From positions 2,010,501 through 2,074,500 of the forward strand of contig NZ_CP119967.1 in assembly GCF_029543085.1 (NCBI RefSeq): DNA of 64,000 nt. Reading direction: 5' to 3'. The notes beneath the pieces are model-generated. The model made no database searches, had not been told where the DNA came from, and saw only the letters and a program-made list of their open reading frames with translations. Within the stretch, counting starts at the first letter, position 1, and each line of letters opens with the position of its first letter. Below, in pieces: positions 1 to 7,899 of the stretch. The DNA is from Pseudomonas sp. A34-9 (GTDB taxonomy: Bacteria > Pseudomonadota > Gammaproteobacteria > Pseudomonadales > Pseudomonadaceae). A program made the position numbers and the translations under genes.

Positions 1-206
1 CCCACCGCGCCGACACCGGTCCAGATCGCATAAGCCGTACCCAGCGGCAGTTCCTTCATGGCAAGACCCAGCAGGCCAAGGCTGATGGCCATGGCCGCAA
101 CGGTCAGTACGGTGGGCAGCGGGCGGGTGAAGCCGTCGGTGTATTTCAGGCCGACGGCCCAGCCGACTTCGAACAGGCCGGCGAAAAACAGAATGATCCA
201 GGACAT
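1..206 (-). CDS. sugE: SMR-family guanidinium exporter (SugE/Gdx), 3' end cut by the window edge
   Basis: The visible 68 codons encode the N-terminal half of a small multidrug resistance protein. It begins [19 protein letters not shown], and the Glu of FEVGW is the coupling carboxylate of helix 1 in this family. The later WTGVGA stretch is typical of the SugE/Gdx branch rather than EmrE. Known members are inner-membrane proton/guanidinium antiporters of about 105 residues, so roughly a third is missing here. The ATG is preceded by GGAGG. The upstream leader carries two hairpins of guanidine-II riboswitch type, which independently supports the guanidinium exporter call. Confidence 0.88.
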   Translation of the reverse strand, partial: MSWIILFFAGLFEVGWAVGLKYTDGFTRPLPTVLTVAAMAISLGLLGLAMKELPLGTAYAIWTGVGAV

Positions 207-227
207 GCAAGACCTCCATCGATAGAC

Positions 228-278
228 GGGGTCGTCCCCAGATTAATGACTCGATCGAGCCGCAGGGGCGTCCCCGCG
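228..278 (-). promoter_or_regulatory. Guanidine-II (mini-ykkC) riboswitch-like tandem hairpins
   Basis: Read on the minus strand, two short GC hairpins lie just upstream of the exporter gene. The distal one (262-277) has a six-pair stem closing an ACGC loop. The proximal one (228-239) has a GGGG/CCCC stem closing an ACGA loop. Mini-ykkC RNAs are defined by two small hairpins with ACGR tetraloops shortly before the start codon, and they switch on guanidinium exporters when guanidinium binds. The proximal loop matches the consensus exactly; the distal loop ends in C instead of a purine. The proximal hairpin lies about 20 nt before the start codon, so control of ribosome access is likely. Confidence 0.75.
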
Positions 279-325
279 TTGCGCGCTAGTTTGACGAGCA
301 TCAACCCGAGGATCAAGTTCCGAGG

Positions 326-1291
326 TCAGTCGGCCGCTTGCTGCGCCAGAGCCTCGCGATCTTCCTTTTCACTCATGCGCCGGAAGTACGTCGACAGCAA
401 AGCTCCGGAAATATTGTGCCAGACGCTGAACAGCGCGCTCGGCACCGCCGCCAAGGGCGAAAAATGCGCACTGGCCAAGGCCGCGCCCAGTCCAGAATTC
501 TGCATGCCAACCTCCAGCGCCAGCGACTTGCGCTGGGCCAGCGGCAATTTGAACAGGCGCCCGGTGAAATAACCCAGCAGGTAACCGAAGCTGTTGTGCA
601 GCATCACCACGGCCATGATCAACAGACCGGATTCGGCGATTTTTGCCTGACTGGCCGCCACTACGGCGGTGACGATGATCACGATGCTGACCACCGACAC
701 CAGCGGCAACACATCCACCGCATGGCGCACCTTGTCACCCAGCAAACGCTGGGCAACCACACCGAGAATGATTGGCAGCAACACCACTTGCAGGATCGAC
801 CAGAACAGCTCCATGAACGACACCGGCAGCCATGACGAAGCCAGCAGCCAGATCAGCGCCGGGGTCAGCAGCGGGGCGAGGAGGGTGGTGACGGCGGCGA
901 TGGCCACCGACAACGCCAGATCGCCACGAGCCAGCCAGGTCATCACGTTGGACGAAGTGCCACTCGGGCAGCAACCGACCAGAATCACCCCGACGGCGAT
1001 TTCCGGCGGCAGGTGAAACACCTGGCAAAGCAACCACGCCACACCGGGCATGATCACGAAATGTGCAACCACGCCCAGCGCCACGCGCCACGGATGGCGG
1101 GCGACGGCAGCGAAGTCGTCAAGTTTGAGGGTCAGGCCCATGCCGAACATCACCAGGCCCAGCAGCGGCACGATTGCGCTCTTGAGGCCGAGGAACCACG
1201 CCGGTTGCAGGAACGCAATCACGGCGAAAATCAGAACCCAGTAAGCGAAGGTATTGCCGACAAAGCGGCTGAGTGCAGCCAGTGCGCGCAT
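326..1291 (-). CDS. Bile acid:sodium symporter (BASS) family transporter
   Basis: A 321-residue, very hydrophobic protein with about nine to ten predicted membrane segments. The conserved VGCCPSGTSSNV stretch (about residues 110-121) and the later LEVGMQNSGLGAALA stretch are the two signature unwound-helix regions of the BASS/SBF fold, which bind sodium and an organic anion. Bacterial members import or export organic acids, and the substrate here cannot be told. I chose the ATG at 1291 (AAGGA nine bases upstream) over an in-frame ATG 14 codons earlier without a good ribosome site. It lies divergently oriented to nothing: both neighbours are also on the minus strand, separated by a riboswitch leader and a REP pair. 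Confidence 0.85.
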   Translation of the reverse strand: MRALAALSRFVGNTFAYWVLIFAVIAFLQPAWFLGLKSAIVPLLGLVMFGMGLTLKLDDFAAVARHPWRVALGVVAHFVIMPGVAWLLCQVFHLPPEIAVGVILVGCCPSGTSSNVMTWLARGDLALSVAIAAVTTLLAPLLTPALIWLLASSWLPVSFMELFWSILQVVLLPIILGVVAQRLLGDKVRHAVDVLPLVSVVSIVIIVTAVVAASQAKIAESGLLIMAVVMLHNSFGYLLGYFTGRLFKLPLAQRKSLALEVGMQNSGLGAALASAHFSPLAAVPSALFSVWHNISGALLSTYFRRMSEKEDREALAQQAAD

Positions 1292-1344
1292 GGCTTGTTC
1301 CTTATTATGTGAAAGCGTTAGGAAGCTAAGCATACGGTGCTTGC

Positions 1345-1420
1345 AAAAAGATCGCAGCCTTCGGCAGCTCCTACAGGAAAATGCATTCCATCTGTAGGCG
1401 CTGTCGAAGGCTGCGATCTT
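1345..1420. repeat. REP pair, facing copies
   Basis: Two inverted copies of the REP with core GATCGCAGCCTTCGGCAGC, separated by about 15 bases, between the transporter gene and rdgC. The right copy has a few substitutions (TAGGCGCTGTCG). Such facing pairs fold into a long hairpin and often lie at the 3' ends of transcripts. Confidence 0.85.
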
Positions 1421-1467
1421 GGCTTTTCAGGCACCCCCTATAAAGAAGAGGGCACCTGCTTAAGGTT

Positions 1468-2388
1468 TTAGATACCTTGCGGAGTCTCTTCCCCACCCAA
1501 CGCTTCCACCAGCGCCGGCAGGAAATCGCCGAAGGTCAGCATCATCAGGGTGAAGCTGGCGTCCAGTTGCCCCAGCGCCTCATCGCCACCGTCCTGCTCC
1601 GCCTGATCCTGCAACAGATCTTCGAACTTCAGACGTTTGACGGTCATCTTGTCATCGAGCATGAAGGACAGCTTGTCCTGCCAGGCCAGCGACAACTGCG
1701 TAACCACTTTGCCAGTGCTCAGGTGCAGCTGGATTTCTTCGCTGGTCAGATCCTGACGCTTGCAACGGACGATGCCGCCGTCTTCGTGGGTGTCGCGCAG
1801 CTCGCATTCGTCCAGAACATAGAAGTCGTCGGCAGCTTTCTGCGTGGTGACCCATTCGGTCATGGTCGCGGTTGGCGACATTTTTACGGTCAGCGGACGG
1901 ACGGGCAGGGTGCCGATCACTTCACGCAGGGTCGACAGCAGGTCTTCGGCGCGTTTCGGGCTGGCCGAGTTGACCAGGATCAGGCCCTGTTTCGGCGCGA
2001 TGGCGGCGAAGGTCGACGAGCGACGGATAAAGGCGCGCGGCAGGAACGCCTGGATGATTTCATCCTTGATCTGATCGCGTTCCTTCTTATAGACCTTGCG
2101 CATCTGCTCGGCTTCGATCTCTTCGACCTTCTCCTTGACCGCGTCGCGCACGACGCTGCCCGGCAGAATGCGTTCTTCTTTACGCGCAGAAATCAGCAGG
2201 AAGTCACCGCTGACGTGCACCAGTGGCGCATCTTCGCCTTTGCCGAACGGCGCGACGAAACCGTAGGTGGTCAACTCCTGGCTTGCACATGGACGCGCCA
2301 GTTTGGTGGCCAGTGCAGTTTCCAGCGCCTCGGCATCGACAGGCAGGTCTTGGGTCAGGCGATAGATAAGCAGGTTTTTGAACCACAT
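1468..2388 (-). CDS. rdgC: Recombination-associated protein RdgC
   Basis: A 306-residue protein beginning [14 protein letters not shown], which is the signature start of RdgC. The family forms a ring-shaped dimer that binds double-stranded DNA without strong sequence preference and modulates RecA loading and replication restart in the nucleoid. The length matches the family (about 300-306). The conserved [12 protein letters not shown] and [15 protein letters not shown] stretches are present. The ATG at 2388 gives the canonical N-terminus; an in-frame ATG eight codons upstream would add MYKGETHP, which is not typical. It is monocistronic in appearance, with a REP pair downstream and the tRNA promoter region upstream. 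Confidence 0.95.
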   Translation of the reverse strand: MWFKNLLIYRLTQDLPVDAEALETALATKLARPCASQELTTYGFVAPFGKGEDAPLVHVSGDFLLISARKEERILPGSVVRDAVKEKVEEIEAEQMRKVYKKERDQIKDEIIQAFLPRAFIRRSSTFAAIAPKQGLILVNSASPKRAEDLLSTLREVIGTLPVRPLTVKMSPTATMTEWVTTQKAADDFYVLDECELRDTHEDGGIVRCKRQDLTSEEIQLHLSTGKVVTQLSLAWQDKLSFMLDDKMTVKRLKFEDLLQDQAEQDGGDEALGQLDASFTLMMLTFGDFLPALVEALGGEETPQGI

Positions 2389-2498
2389 GGGGTGAGTCTC
2401 TCCTTTATACAAAGGGGGGCATTATTGTCTTCGCCGTCTCATAGGCCAACCCTTCTCTAAGCCTTTGGAAGGCCTGAGAAAATTATTTAAAAAAGTGC

Positions 2499-2527
2499 TT
2501 GCCAGAGGTAGGGTCGCTCCGTAGAAT
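2499..2527 (+). promoter_or_regulatory. Sigma-70 type promoter of the first tRNA pair
   Basis: TTGCCA (2499-2504), a 17-base spacer, then TAGAAT (2522-2527), ending 20 bases before the tRNA-Val. Both boxes are close to consensus and the spacing is ideal. Confidence 0.75.
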
Positions 2528-2547
2528 GCGCGCCACACCGAAGCGAA

Positions 2548-2623
2548 GGGTGATTAGCTCAGCTGGGAGAGCGTCTGCCTTACAAGCAGAATGTCGGCGG
2601 TTCGATCCCGTCATCACCCACCA
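2548..2623 (+). tRNA. tRNA-Val (anticodon TAC), copy 1
   Basis: A 76-base cloverleaf with the CCA end encoded. The acceptor arm GGGTGAT pairs with ATCACCC, the anticodon loop CTTACAA carries TAC (reads GUA and related valine codons), and the T loop TTCGATC is intact. It is the first tRNA of a Val-Asp pair that is repeated about 360 bases downstream. Confidence 0.97.
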
Positions 2624-2642
2624 TTCGTTTCAAGTGTTTAGC

Positions 2643-2719
2643 GCAGCGGTAGTTCAGTCGGTTAGAATACCGGCCTGTCACGCCGGGGGTCGCGGGTTCG
2701 AGTCCCGTCCGCTGCGCCA
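2643..2719 (+). tRNA. tRNA-Asp (anticodon GTC), copy 1
   Basis: A 77-base cloverleaf with encoded CCA. The acceptor arm GCAGCGG pairs with CCGCTGC, the discriminator is G, and the anticodon loop CTGTCAC carries GTC. It lies 19 bases after tRNA-Val and is presumably co-transcribed and processed from the same precursor. Confidence 0.97.
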
Positions 2720-2761
2720 TATTCGGTAACCTGGAACACTGAACGCCAGGTCACCACGGAA

Positions 2762-2786
2762 AAACCCGCCAAGGCGGGTTTTTTTC
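2762..2786 (+). terminator. Rho-independent terminator after tRNA pair 1
   Basis: An AACCCGCC/GGCGGGTT stem with an AA loop, followed by a run of T. It closes the first Val-Asp transcription unit. Confidence 0.9.
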
Positions 2787-2860
2787 TGCTCCAAGGTTGT
2801 ACCCGCGGGATGTGTCGTTTTACCGGTTTTCGGATTTATTTGAAAAAAACTTCAATTAAA

Positions 2861-2890
2861 TCAACACTTTACGAAAACTTGTGGCATAAT
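2861..2890 (+). promoter_or_regulatory. Probable promoter of the second tRNA pair
   Basis: A CATAAT -10 box (2885-2890) ending 20 bases before the second tRNA-Val, in an AT-rich stretch, with a weaker TCAACA (2861-2866) 18 bases upstream. The promoter sequence differs from that of copy 1, while the tRNA sequences are the same. Confidence 0.55.
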
Positions 2891-2910
2891 GCGTCCCGTA
2901 ACGAAGCGAA

Positions 2911-2986
2911 GGGTGATTAGCTCAGCTGGGAGAGCGTCTGCCTTACAAGCAGAATGTCGGCGGTTCGATCCCGTCATCACCCACCA
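2911..2986 (+). tRNA. tRNA-Val (anticodon TAC), copy 2
   Basis: The sequence is identical to the copy at 2548-2623, with the same anticodon and encoded CCA. It also keeps the flanking 3' spacer beginning TTCGTTTCAAG, so the duplication covers more than the tRNA itself. Confidence 0.97.
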
Positions 2987-3005
2987 TTCGTTTCAAGCGT
3001 TTCGC

Positions 3006-3082
3006 GCAGCGGTAGTTCAGTCGGTTAGAATACCGGCCTGTCACGCCGGGGGTCGCGGGTTCGAGTCCCGTCCGCTGCGCCA
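3006..3082 (+). tRNA. tRNA-Asp (anticodon GTC), copy 2
   Basis: The sequence is identical to the copy at 2643-2719. The downstream bases CATATTCGG...CTGGAACACTGAACGCCAG are also shared with copy 1, marking the extent of the tandem duplication. Confidence 0.97.
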
Positions 3083-3121
3083 TATTCGGAATCTGGAACA
3101 CTGAACGCCAGATTCCACAGA

Positions 3122-3146
3122 AAGCCCGCCTAGTGCGGGCTTTTTG
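3122..3146 (+). terminator. Rho-independent terminator after tRNA pair 2
   Basis: A GCCCGC/GCGGGC type stem (AAGCCCGCC...GTGCGGGCTT) followed by TTTTT, placed as in copy 1. It separates the tRNAs from the following reading frame. Confidence 0.85.
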
Positions 3147-3286
3147 CTGTCTGGCATTTGAGTATTTTTTGCTGCATATATCTATGTAGTGCCTGCCAGC
3201 CAAGCCGCTTTCGGACAATGGCAACGTTGTTCATGACTCATTTCGCGTCATGAACCCGTTCAATTGCTTACCGAGAGACTGAATTC

Positions 3287-4660
3287 ATGAGTGATCCCCT
3301 TCCAGCAAAACCTGCCGAAAAATCGGTGGACTTAGCGTTTCTGGCTCGTAAACCGACATTCCTTGAATGTGATGACGCCGCCGCCTTTCTCCATGGCATG
3401 AAGTTCGAGGAAAACACCGAGGTTCTCTGGTTTATCCTGAAAAATAGCCAAGGACGGTATGTTTGTGCCGAGTTCTTGAAATCAGACGCACCGGAAGTGA
3501 GTAACGACAGCGACCCACTCGAAGATCCACTTTTCGTGTCCAAGTGTGCGAGGGGGCAATTGTGCGTTCCTGTCGGATATACCGTCGTCGCCAGTTTCCA
3601 TTTACATCCACGCGCAAAGCCGGGCCCGACCGAAACATCGGCGGAGTTTTCTTATCGCAATCGCTTTTTTTCGTGGTCCGATCTGTGGGCCGTAATGAAC
3701 CGACGGCGCCAGTACTCCAGGTGCTATCTGTCCACAGGCGAGGACGGTCTTATTTCATACACTTCAAATGCATCGGATTTTGAGGCTGACCTGGCCCGGC
3801 AGATTGCGAAAAATACAGACAAAAGCGCCGGTTTGATTCAGCGCTTGTATGAAGGAGGCACTTTTCCGGCCAGCATCTGGATTCTGCTGGCTATCGGGGC
3901 CGGTGAACTCCAGGTGGTAGTCAATTGCGTCGCTAAAAGCGCGTTATGGTTTCGCCGAGGCGCATTGAATGCCAATTGGAAATGGTACGTTGACCCAAAT
4001 AATCGGAAAAAGAAGCGCTCGATCGAATTGATGCCGATTTTCAGCCCCGTGTTCCATGACATCGCAGGCGTTGCGTCCTACTGGCGTATCAGGCAGCCCA
4101 ATTCATCCGAGGGGCAAACAGTGGGTGTGATTCTCAAGCATAACCACCGGGATGAGTTTATTGCCACCGCTGCCCATTTCAGTGATTACGTAACCTTTGA
4201 CTTGCCTATGCTCTTCCCCAAGGATCGGCACGGCAACCTCCAGTTTCCCGAGGGGTTCCGGGTCTATGGTTTCTATCATTCGAGCAAGCCGTCGCTTCCA
4301 GACCTTTTGCCCGCAGCGGACACCGAACGCTTCAAGAACTTTTTTTCCCCTGCCGATATGAAAGTCGGACTGGATCGATTGGTCGCGGCTCCTCATCACC
4401 ACTTGTTCATGATCACGCCTGATGAGGCGGTCTTGAGCTTTTCGCAACCCGGTATTCCAGTCAGAGCGTTGATTGTTGAGTTGACGACGGACTTTGAACG
4501 GAAGTTGGTCTCGGGTGAAACCACCACACAGATGTATGTCGACAAAGTCGCGGCGGCCGGAAACCTGAGCGTGCTCTCGCCGAGCAAGACATGGCCGACT
4601 GTCGGTAGGGTCAGGCCGTCTGCCGAGTTGATAGCGCGGATTCCCGAGCCTGCAGAGTAA
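3287..4660 (+). CDS. Unrecognised protein with two DUF4329/JAB-like units
   Basis: A 457-residue soluble protein with no signal peptide. The first unit has SFHLHP (His105, His107), then FFSWSD (Asp132), then CYLSTGEDGLISY (about 146-158). This spacing, HxHP...FSxxD...YL(s)tpxG.i..Y, matches the JAB-metalloprotease-like pattern of DUF4329, often found in Rhs tips and their relatives. A second unit at about 250-385 repeats it in weakened form: YGFYHSS (His331, second His lost), FFSPADM (Asp357), HLFMITPDEAVLSF. It therefore looks like an internal duplication in which one copy kept the metal site and the other decayed. It starts shortly after the tRNA terminator and converges, with no gap, on the catalase-like gene. 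The function is unknown; a deamidase or peptidase-type activity is possible but not shown. Confidence 0.6.
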   Translation: MSDPLPAKPAEKSVDLAFLARKPTFLECDDAAAFLHGMKFEENTEVLWFILKNSQGRYVCAEFLKSDAPEVSNDSDPLEDPLFVSKCARGQLCVPVGYTVVASFHLHPRAKPGPTETSAEFSYRNRFFSWSDLWAVMNRRRQYSRCYLSTGEDGLISYTSNASDFEADLARQIAKNTDKSAGLIQRLYEGGTFPASIWILLAIGAGELQVVVNCVAKSALWFRRGALNANWKWYVDPNNRKKKRSIELMPIFSPVFHDIAGVASYWRIRQPNSSEGQTVGVILKHNHRDEFIATAAHFSDYVTFDLPMLFPKDRHGNLQFPEGFRVYGFYHSSKPSLPDLLPAADTERFKNFFSPADMKVGLDRLVAAPHHHLFMITPDEAVLSFSQPGIPVRALIVELTTDFERKLVSGETTTQMYVDKVAAAGNLSVLSPSKTWPTVGRVRPSAELIARIPEPAE

Positions 4661-5824
4661 TCAATCGCCATTACGCTGGTGACGATAGTCGCTGATCGCT
4701 TCGTACACAGCCTTGCGCAGTCGGTTGATCCCACCGATCGGGCGGTGCGCTTCAATGCCAAACCACGGGTTGAACGACAGGTTATCGCATTGCAGATTCA
4801 ACGCGGGGGTATCGAAATCCTGCGGCGGCAGGGTGATCCGCGCGACCGTTTCGAAGGGCGAGTCCTGCTCGCGCCATTCGATGCTCGTGTCCTCGATCGG
4901 CATGTATTTGTGGGCATCCTGGCGCTGGATCTGCAGCACGAAACAGGCCGGCACTCGATCCGTCGACAATTGCTGATTCAACGCGCTGCGCAGGAAGTTC
5001 GGCAGGTCGTGGTTCTGTTTGGGTAATGTGTACGCGGGGCAGTTATCCGGATCGGGTGCTACGCGAAACTTTGCATTCGCCTCGCCGAATTTGTAGGGCG
5101 AAACCGAAAAGTACGTCGTCGTGGTCGGGCTGTCCGGCGGTGGCGACAAGGTTGCCAGCGCGATAAACAAATGGCGGATTTGCCAGGTGCGCGGGTCCCA
5201 TCCGGGGAAAAACGCCATGACCTTCTTGCCGTCAGCCTGCGCCGCCACATTCTGACGATACTCGGCGACATCGCTGACAAAGAAGTTCGGGTGGCTGAAC
5301 ATCACGAAATCCTGTTCAGACTGTGCCTGGCGGTTGCCGAGCAGTTGCTTTCCCGGAACGTCCAGCAGTTTGATCGCCATGCCTCGGGCGTCGCGGATGC
5401 TGTCGAACTGTGGGTAGGCATTGCCGTTGGAGAGGCGAATCATCGCTTGCCAGGTTTTGCCTGGTTCACTGAACACGCCTTGTCGCAGCGACTGCGCCAG
5501 TTCCGGCAACACCTGTACCTGAGCTTTTACACAACCATGCGCCTTGGCATGGGCGTCGCGCAGATACCGTGTGCTTTCACGGTGTTGATCGACGATGCGT
5601 ACGGCGGTCTGGATCACGTCCTGGGTCAGCGCCGCTTCGCCGGTGGGAATCTGCTCCTGCGCCGACACCGGGCCACGGTGCTGCCAGGCAAACCATGCCG
5701 TGGCAATGGCCCAGCAGAGCAGGCCGATGGCGAGCATTATCAACAGGGCCTTGCCCAGCAAACGTCCCAGCCACAACCAGATTCTGCTCAGCAGCGACTG
5801 TTCTTTCTTGAAGGTCGAGATCAT
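4661..5824 (-). CDS. Membrane-anchored catalase-family haem protein
   Basis: A 387-residue protein with an N-terminal membrane helix at about residues 22-48, then a catalase-fold domain facing the periplasm. The segment RDAHAKAHGCVKAQVQV corresponds to the catalase distal-histidine region, and FDSIRDARGMAIKLLD and DFVMFSHPNFFV match catalase-like proteins of the SrpA/allene-oxide-synthase branch. These are shorter than true catalases (about 480 or more) and many act as haem peroxidases or hydroperoxide-transforming enzymes. Its ATG overlaps the stop of the upstream di-haem cytochrome gene by four bases (ATGA), so the two are translationally coupled and probably work together on peroxide in the periplasm. 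True catalase activity is uncertain. Confidence 0.75.
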   Translation of the reverse strand: MISTFKKEQSLLSRIWLWLGRLLGKALLIMLAIGLLCWAIATAWFAWQHRGPVSAQEQIPTGEAALTQDVIQTAVRIVDQHRESTRYLRDAHAKAHGCVKAQVQVLPELAQSLRQGVFSEPGKTWQAMIRLSNGNAYPQFDSIRDARGMAIKLLDVPGKQLLGNRQAQSEQDFVMFSHPNFFVSDVAEYRQNVAAQADGKKVMAFFPGWDPRTWQIRHLFIALATLSPPPDSPTTTTYFSVSPYKFGEANAKFRVAPDPDNCPAYTLPKQNHDLPNFLRSALNQQLSTDRVPACFVLQIQRQDAHKYMPIEDTSIEWREQDSPFETVARITLPPQDFDTPALNLQCDNLSFNPWFGIEAHRPIGGINRLRKAVYEAISDYRHQRNGD

Positions 5825-7638
5825 GGCAATTGCGCCTCCAGTGGGCCGCCGAGGACTTTCAGGTACTCGAGCAACGCCCAGCGTTCTTCGGGCTGCAACA
5901 GCCGGCCAATCACGCCGTTGCCGCGTTCGCCGGCGCGGAACTCATGGCCGCTGTTGTGGTTGCCGGTGATGCGCGTGTCGAACAGGAAGCCATTGGTAAA
6001 TGCTTCGGTGCGATAGCCCAGATGTCGCGGATCGTATTCAAAGGTGCCTTTGAAGAAGGTGGTGGCGCGTTCATCCTGCGGCGACAGCAACTGATAAATG
6101 CTCGGCACTGAACCGTTGTGCAGAAACGGCGCGGTGGCCCAGACACCGGCCAGCGGGCGAGCCTTGTAAGCGATTTTTTCGCGAACGCCGATCGGCAGGC
6201 CAAAGCCGTCCATGCGTGGTTTTTCCTGTAGCGTGACGTTGGCTTCGCGGTAGGCGCGGTCTTCGACAAAAGCGGTGACGTAAGCCAGCCCCTTGGCCAC
6301 TGACAACTGGCTCAGATCCAGTGGCTCCTTGGGTGTCGGATGCAGTTTGACGTCCATTTTTTCCAGCTCCTTCAGATCCCACTGCAGGGCGGTCAGGTCG
6401 AAACGATGGCTGGCGATATTGTTGGCGGCGGTCGGGTCGGTGCCGATGACATCCACCGGCAGCATGTGCAAATGCTGCACCCAGCGCTCACCTTCCTGCG
6501 TCTGGCGCGGTATGTGACAACCGGCGCAATTCTCGGTAAACAGCGTGCGCCCTTTGGCTGCCAAAGGCTTGTCGATGACGCCAAACAGATCTTCTGGCCA
6601 AGTGGGCGGCTTGAGCTTTTGCAGGGTTTCTTCGATCTTGTGCAGATCGCGCACGCGCACGCTGGAGGCATAGCGAGCAGCGCCTTGCAGCGGCTGGCCG
6701 TTGCCATCAAAGAAGTTCAGGGTCGCGCCAACGCCCAATGCCTCGCCGATATTGCGCGCCATCGGCTGCTGCGCCGAACCGTTCCACTGCACCCAGTCGA
6801 ACGTCCACATGTCCCAGAGCTGCGGGTAATCCACCGGGGCATTGGCCACGCGGTAGTTGGCGGGGGAAATCGCATCGCCAAACGTTGCGTTGGCTATGCG
6901 TCCGAAGGCATCGGCGCGACCGGGGCCTTCTTCGGTTGGATAGAGACCGCGATGGGTATCGTTCCAGGCGACCTTGAGGAATGTGTTCAGAGAGGTTTTG
7001 AAGTCTTTGCGCAATTGCTCGTGGCGGGCGTCGTATTCGTCGCCCAGTACGGTTCTGGCGAAACGCTCGAATTTCCATGGGTTGTAGTAAGTCGCGGTCA
7101 GACTTGCCACCAATGCCTGTCCGAAACTGCCGCCGCGCAAAGTAGGAACACTGGAAGGCAGCACATGTTGCGCGGTCCCGCCGTCAATCCGTACGGCCTG
7201 ACCTTTGAAACGCAATTCGCCGGTGTGGCAGGCGGCGCAAGTGATGTCCAGATATTGCTCGGTGCTGCCGGGATTCTGATGTCGGGCAAACCCTACGGGG
7301 AGGTTGCCGGGGTTGTTCGTTGTGGCTTTCTGTTGTGGATCGATCAGAAAACCAAAACGCGCCAGGTAATCGGGCGAGGCAAAACGTTGCGCCGAGAAGG
7401 GCAGTTCCAGCGCCTGGAACCACTCATAGCGCAGGCCTTTGACCTGCGTGCCCTGTGGCGTGAAATAGTAGGTTTGCCGATCTTCATCACTCCATTGATT
7501 GAGGTAATGCACCTGCCCGGCGGGCGTGTAGAAGGGCAATTTCGGGTTGGCGACGTAGTACAGCACCACTGCGAGAACGAGTCCCAGCAGCACGACGATC
7601 AGGGTCAGCACACGGAATAGAAGGCGCAAGATAAACAT
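5821..7638 (-). CDS. Di-haem cytochrome c, cytochrome c peroxidase-like
   Basis: A 605-residue protein with an N-terminal membrane anchor (about 8-30) and two CxxCH haem-c motifs: CAACH at 134-138 and CAGCH at 371-375. The C-terminal half has the LAGVWATAPFLHNGSVPSIYQLL stretch typical of di-haem cytochrome c peroxidase/MauG relatives, but the protein is nearly twice as long as a standard bacterial CCP (about 330). It would be exported and anchored at the periplasmic face and pass electrons to, or receive them from, the coupled catalase-like protein. The start is not certain: AAGG sits directly against the ATG at 7638, which is poor spacing, but no better start precedes the membrane helix. 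Confidence 0.8.
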   Translation of the reverse strand: MFILRLLFRVLTLIVVLLGLVLAVVLYYVANPKLPFYTPAGQVHYLNQWSDEDRQTYYFTPQGTQVKGLRYEWFQALELPFSAQRFASPDYLARFGFLIDPQQKATTNNPGNLPVGFARHQNPGSTEQYLDITCAACHTGELRFKGQAVRIDGGTAQHVLPSSVPTLRGGSFGQALVASLTATYYNPWKFERFARTVLGDEYDARHEQLRKDFKTSLNTFLKVAWNDTHRGLYPTEEGPGRADAFGRIANATFGDAISPANYRVANAPVDYPQLWDMWTFDWVQWNGSAQQPMARNIGEALGVGATLNFFDGNGQPLQGAARYASSVRVRDLHKIEETLQKLKPPTWPEDLFGVIDKPLAAKGRTLFTENCAGCHIPRQTQEGERWVQHLHMLPVDVIGTDPTAANNIASHRFDLTALQWDLKELEKMDVKLHPTPKEPLDLSQLSVAKGLAYVTAFVEDRAYREANVTLQEKPRMDGFGLPIGVREKIAYKARPLAGVWATAPFLHNGSVPSIYQLLSPQDERATTFFKGTFEYDPRHLGYRTEAFTNGFLFDTRITGNHNSGHEFRAGERGNGVIGRLLQPEERWALLEYLKVLGGPLEAQLP

Positions 7639-7899
7639 CCTTGTCGAATTGTTCCGCTGTTATGCCTGAGCACGGCCCCATGCGGCAAGTGGCCATTACG
7701 CCAGATGATGCAAGAAGGAACGAGGCTGATTGTCGGGACAAGATGACAGAAGCTTCATCGTCGCTTCGCCTCAATGCGTTTTAATCCCTGAACTTATCGG
7801 AAGATTCCTGCTCTCATGCCGGTAGCCATTGGTCGTGGCGGCCTGATAAGCTCGCGGCTTTACTCGATTGCCCTTTCGGCGCATGAACAAGGAAATAGC

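Noticed and set aside
338..1312. Long plus-strand frames opposite the BASS transporter gene
   Set aside because: They are shadows of the minus-strand gene: rich in His/Arg/Gln with no family pattern, while the minus frame gives a clear membrane transporter.
1477..2460. A 327-codon plus-strand frame opposite rdgC
   Set aside because: Antisense to a well-recognised RdgC frame; composition is typical of the complement of a GC-rich gene.
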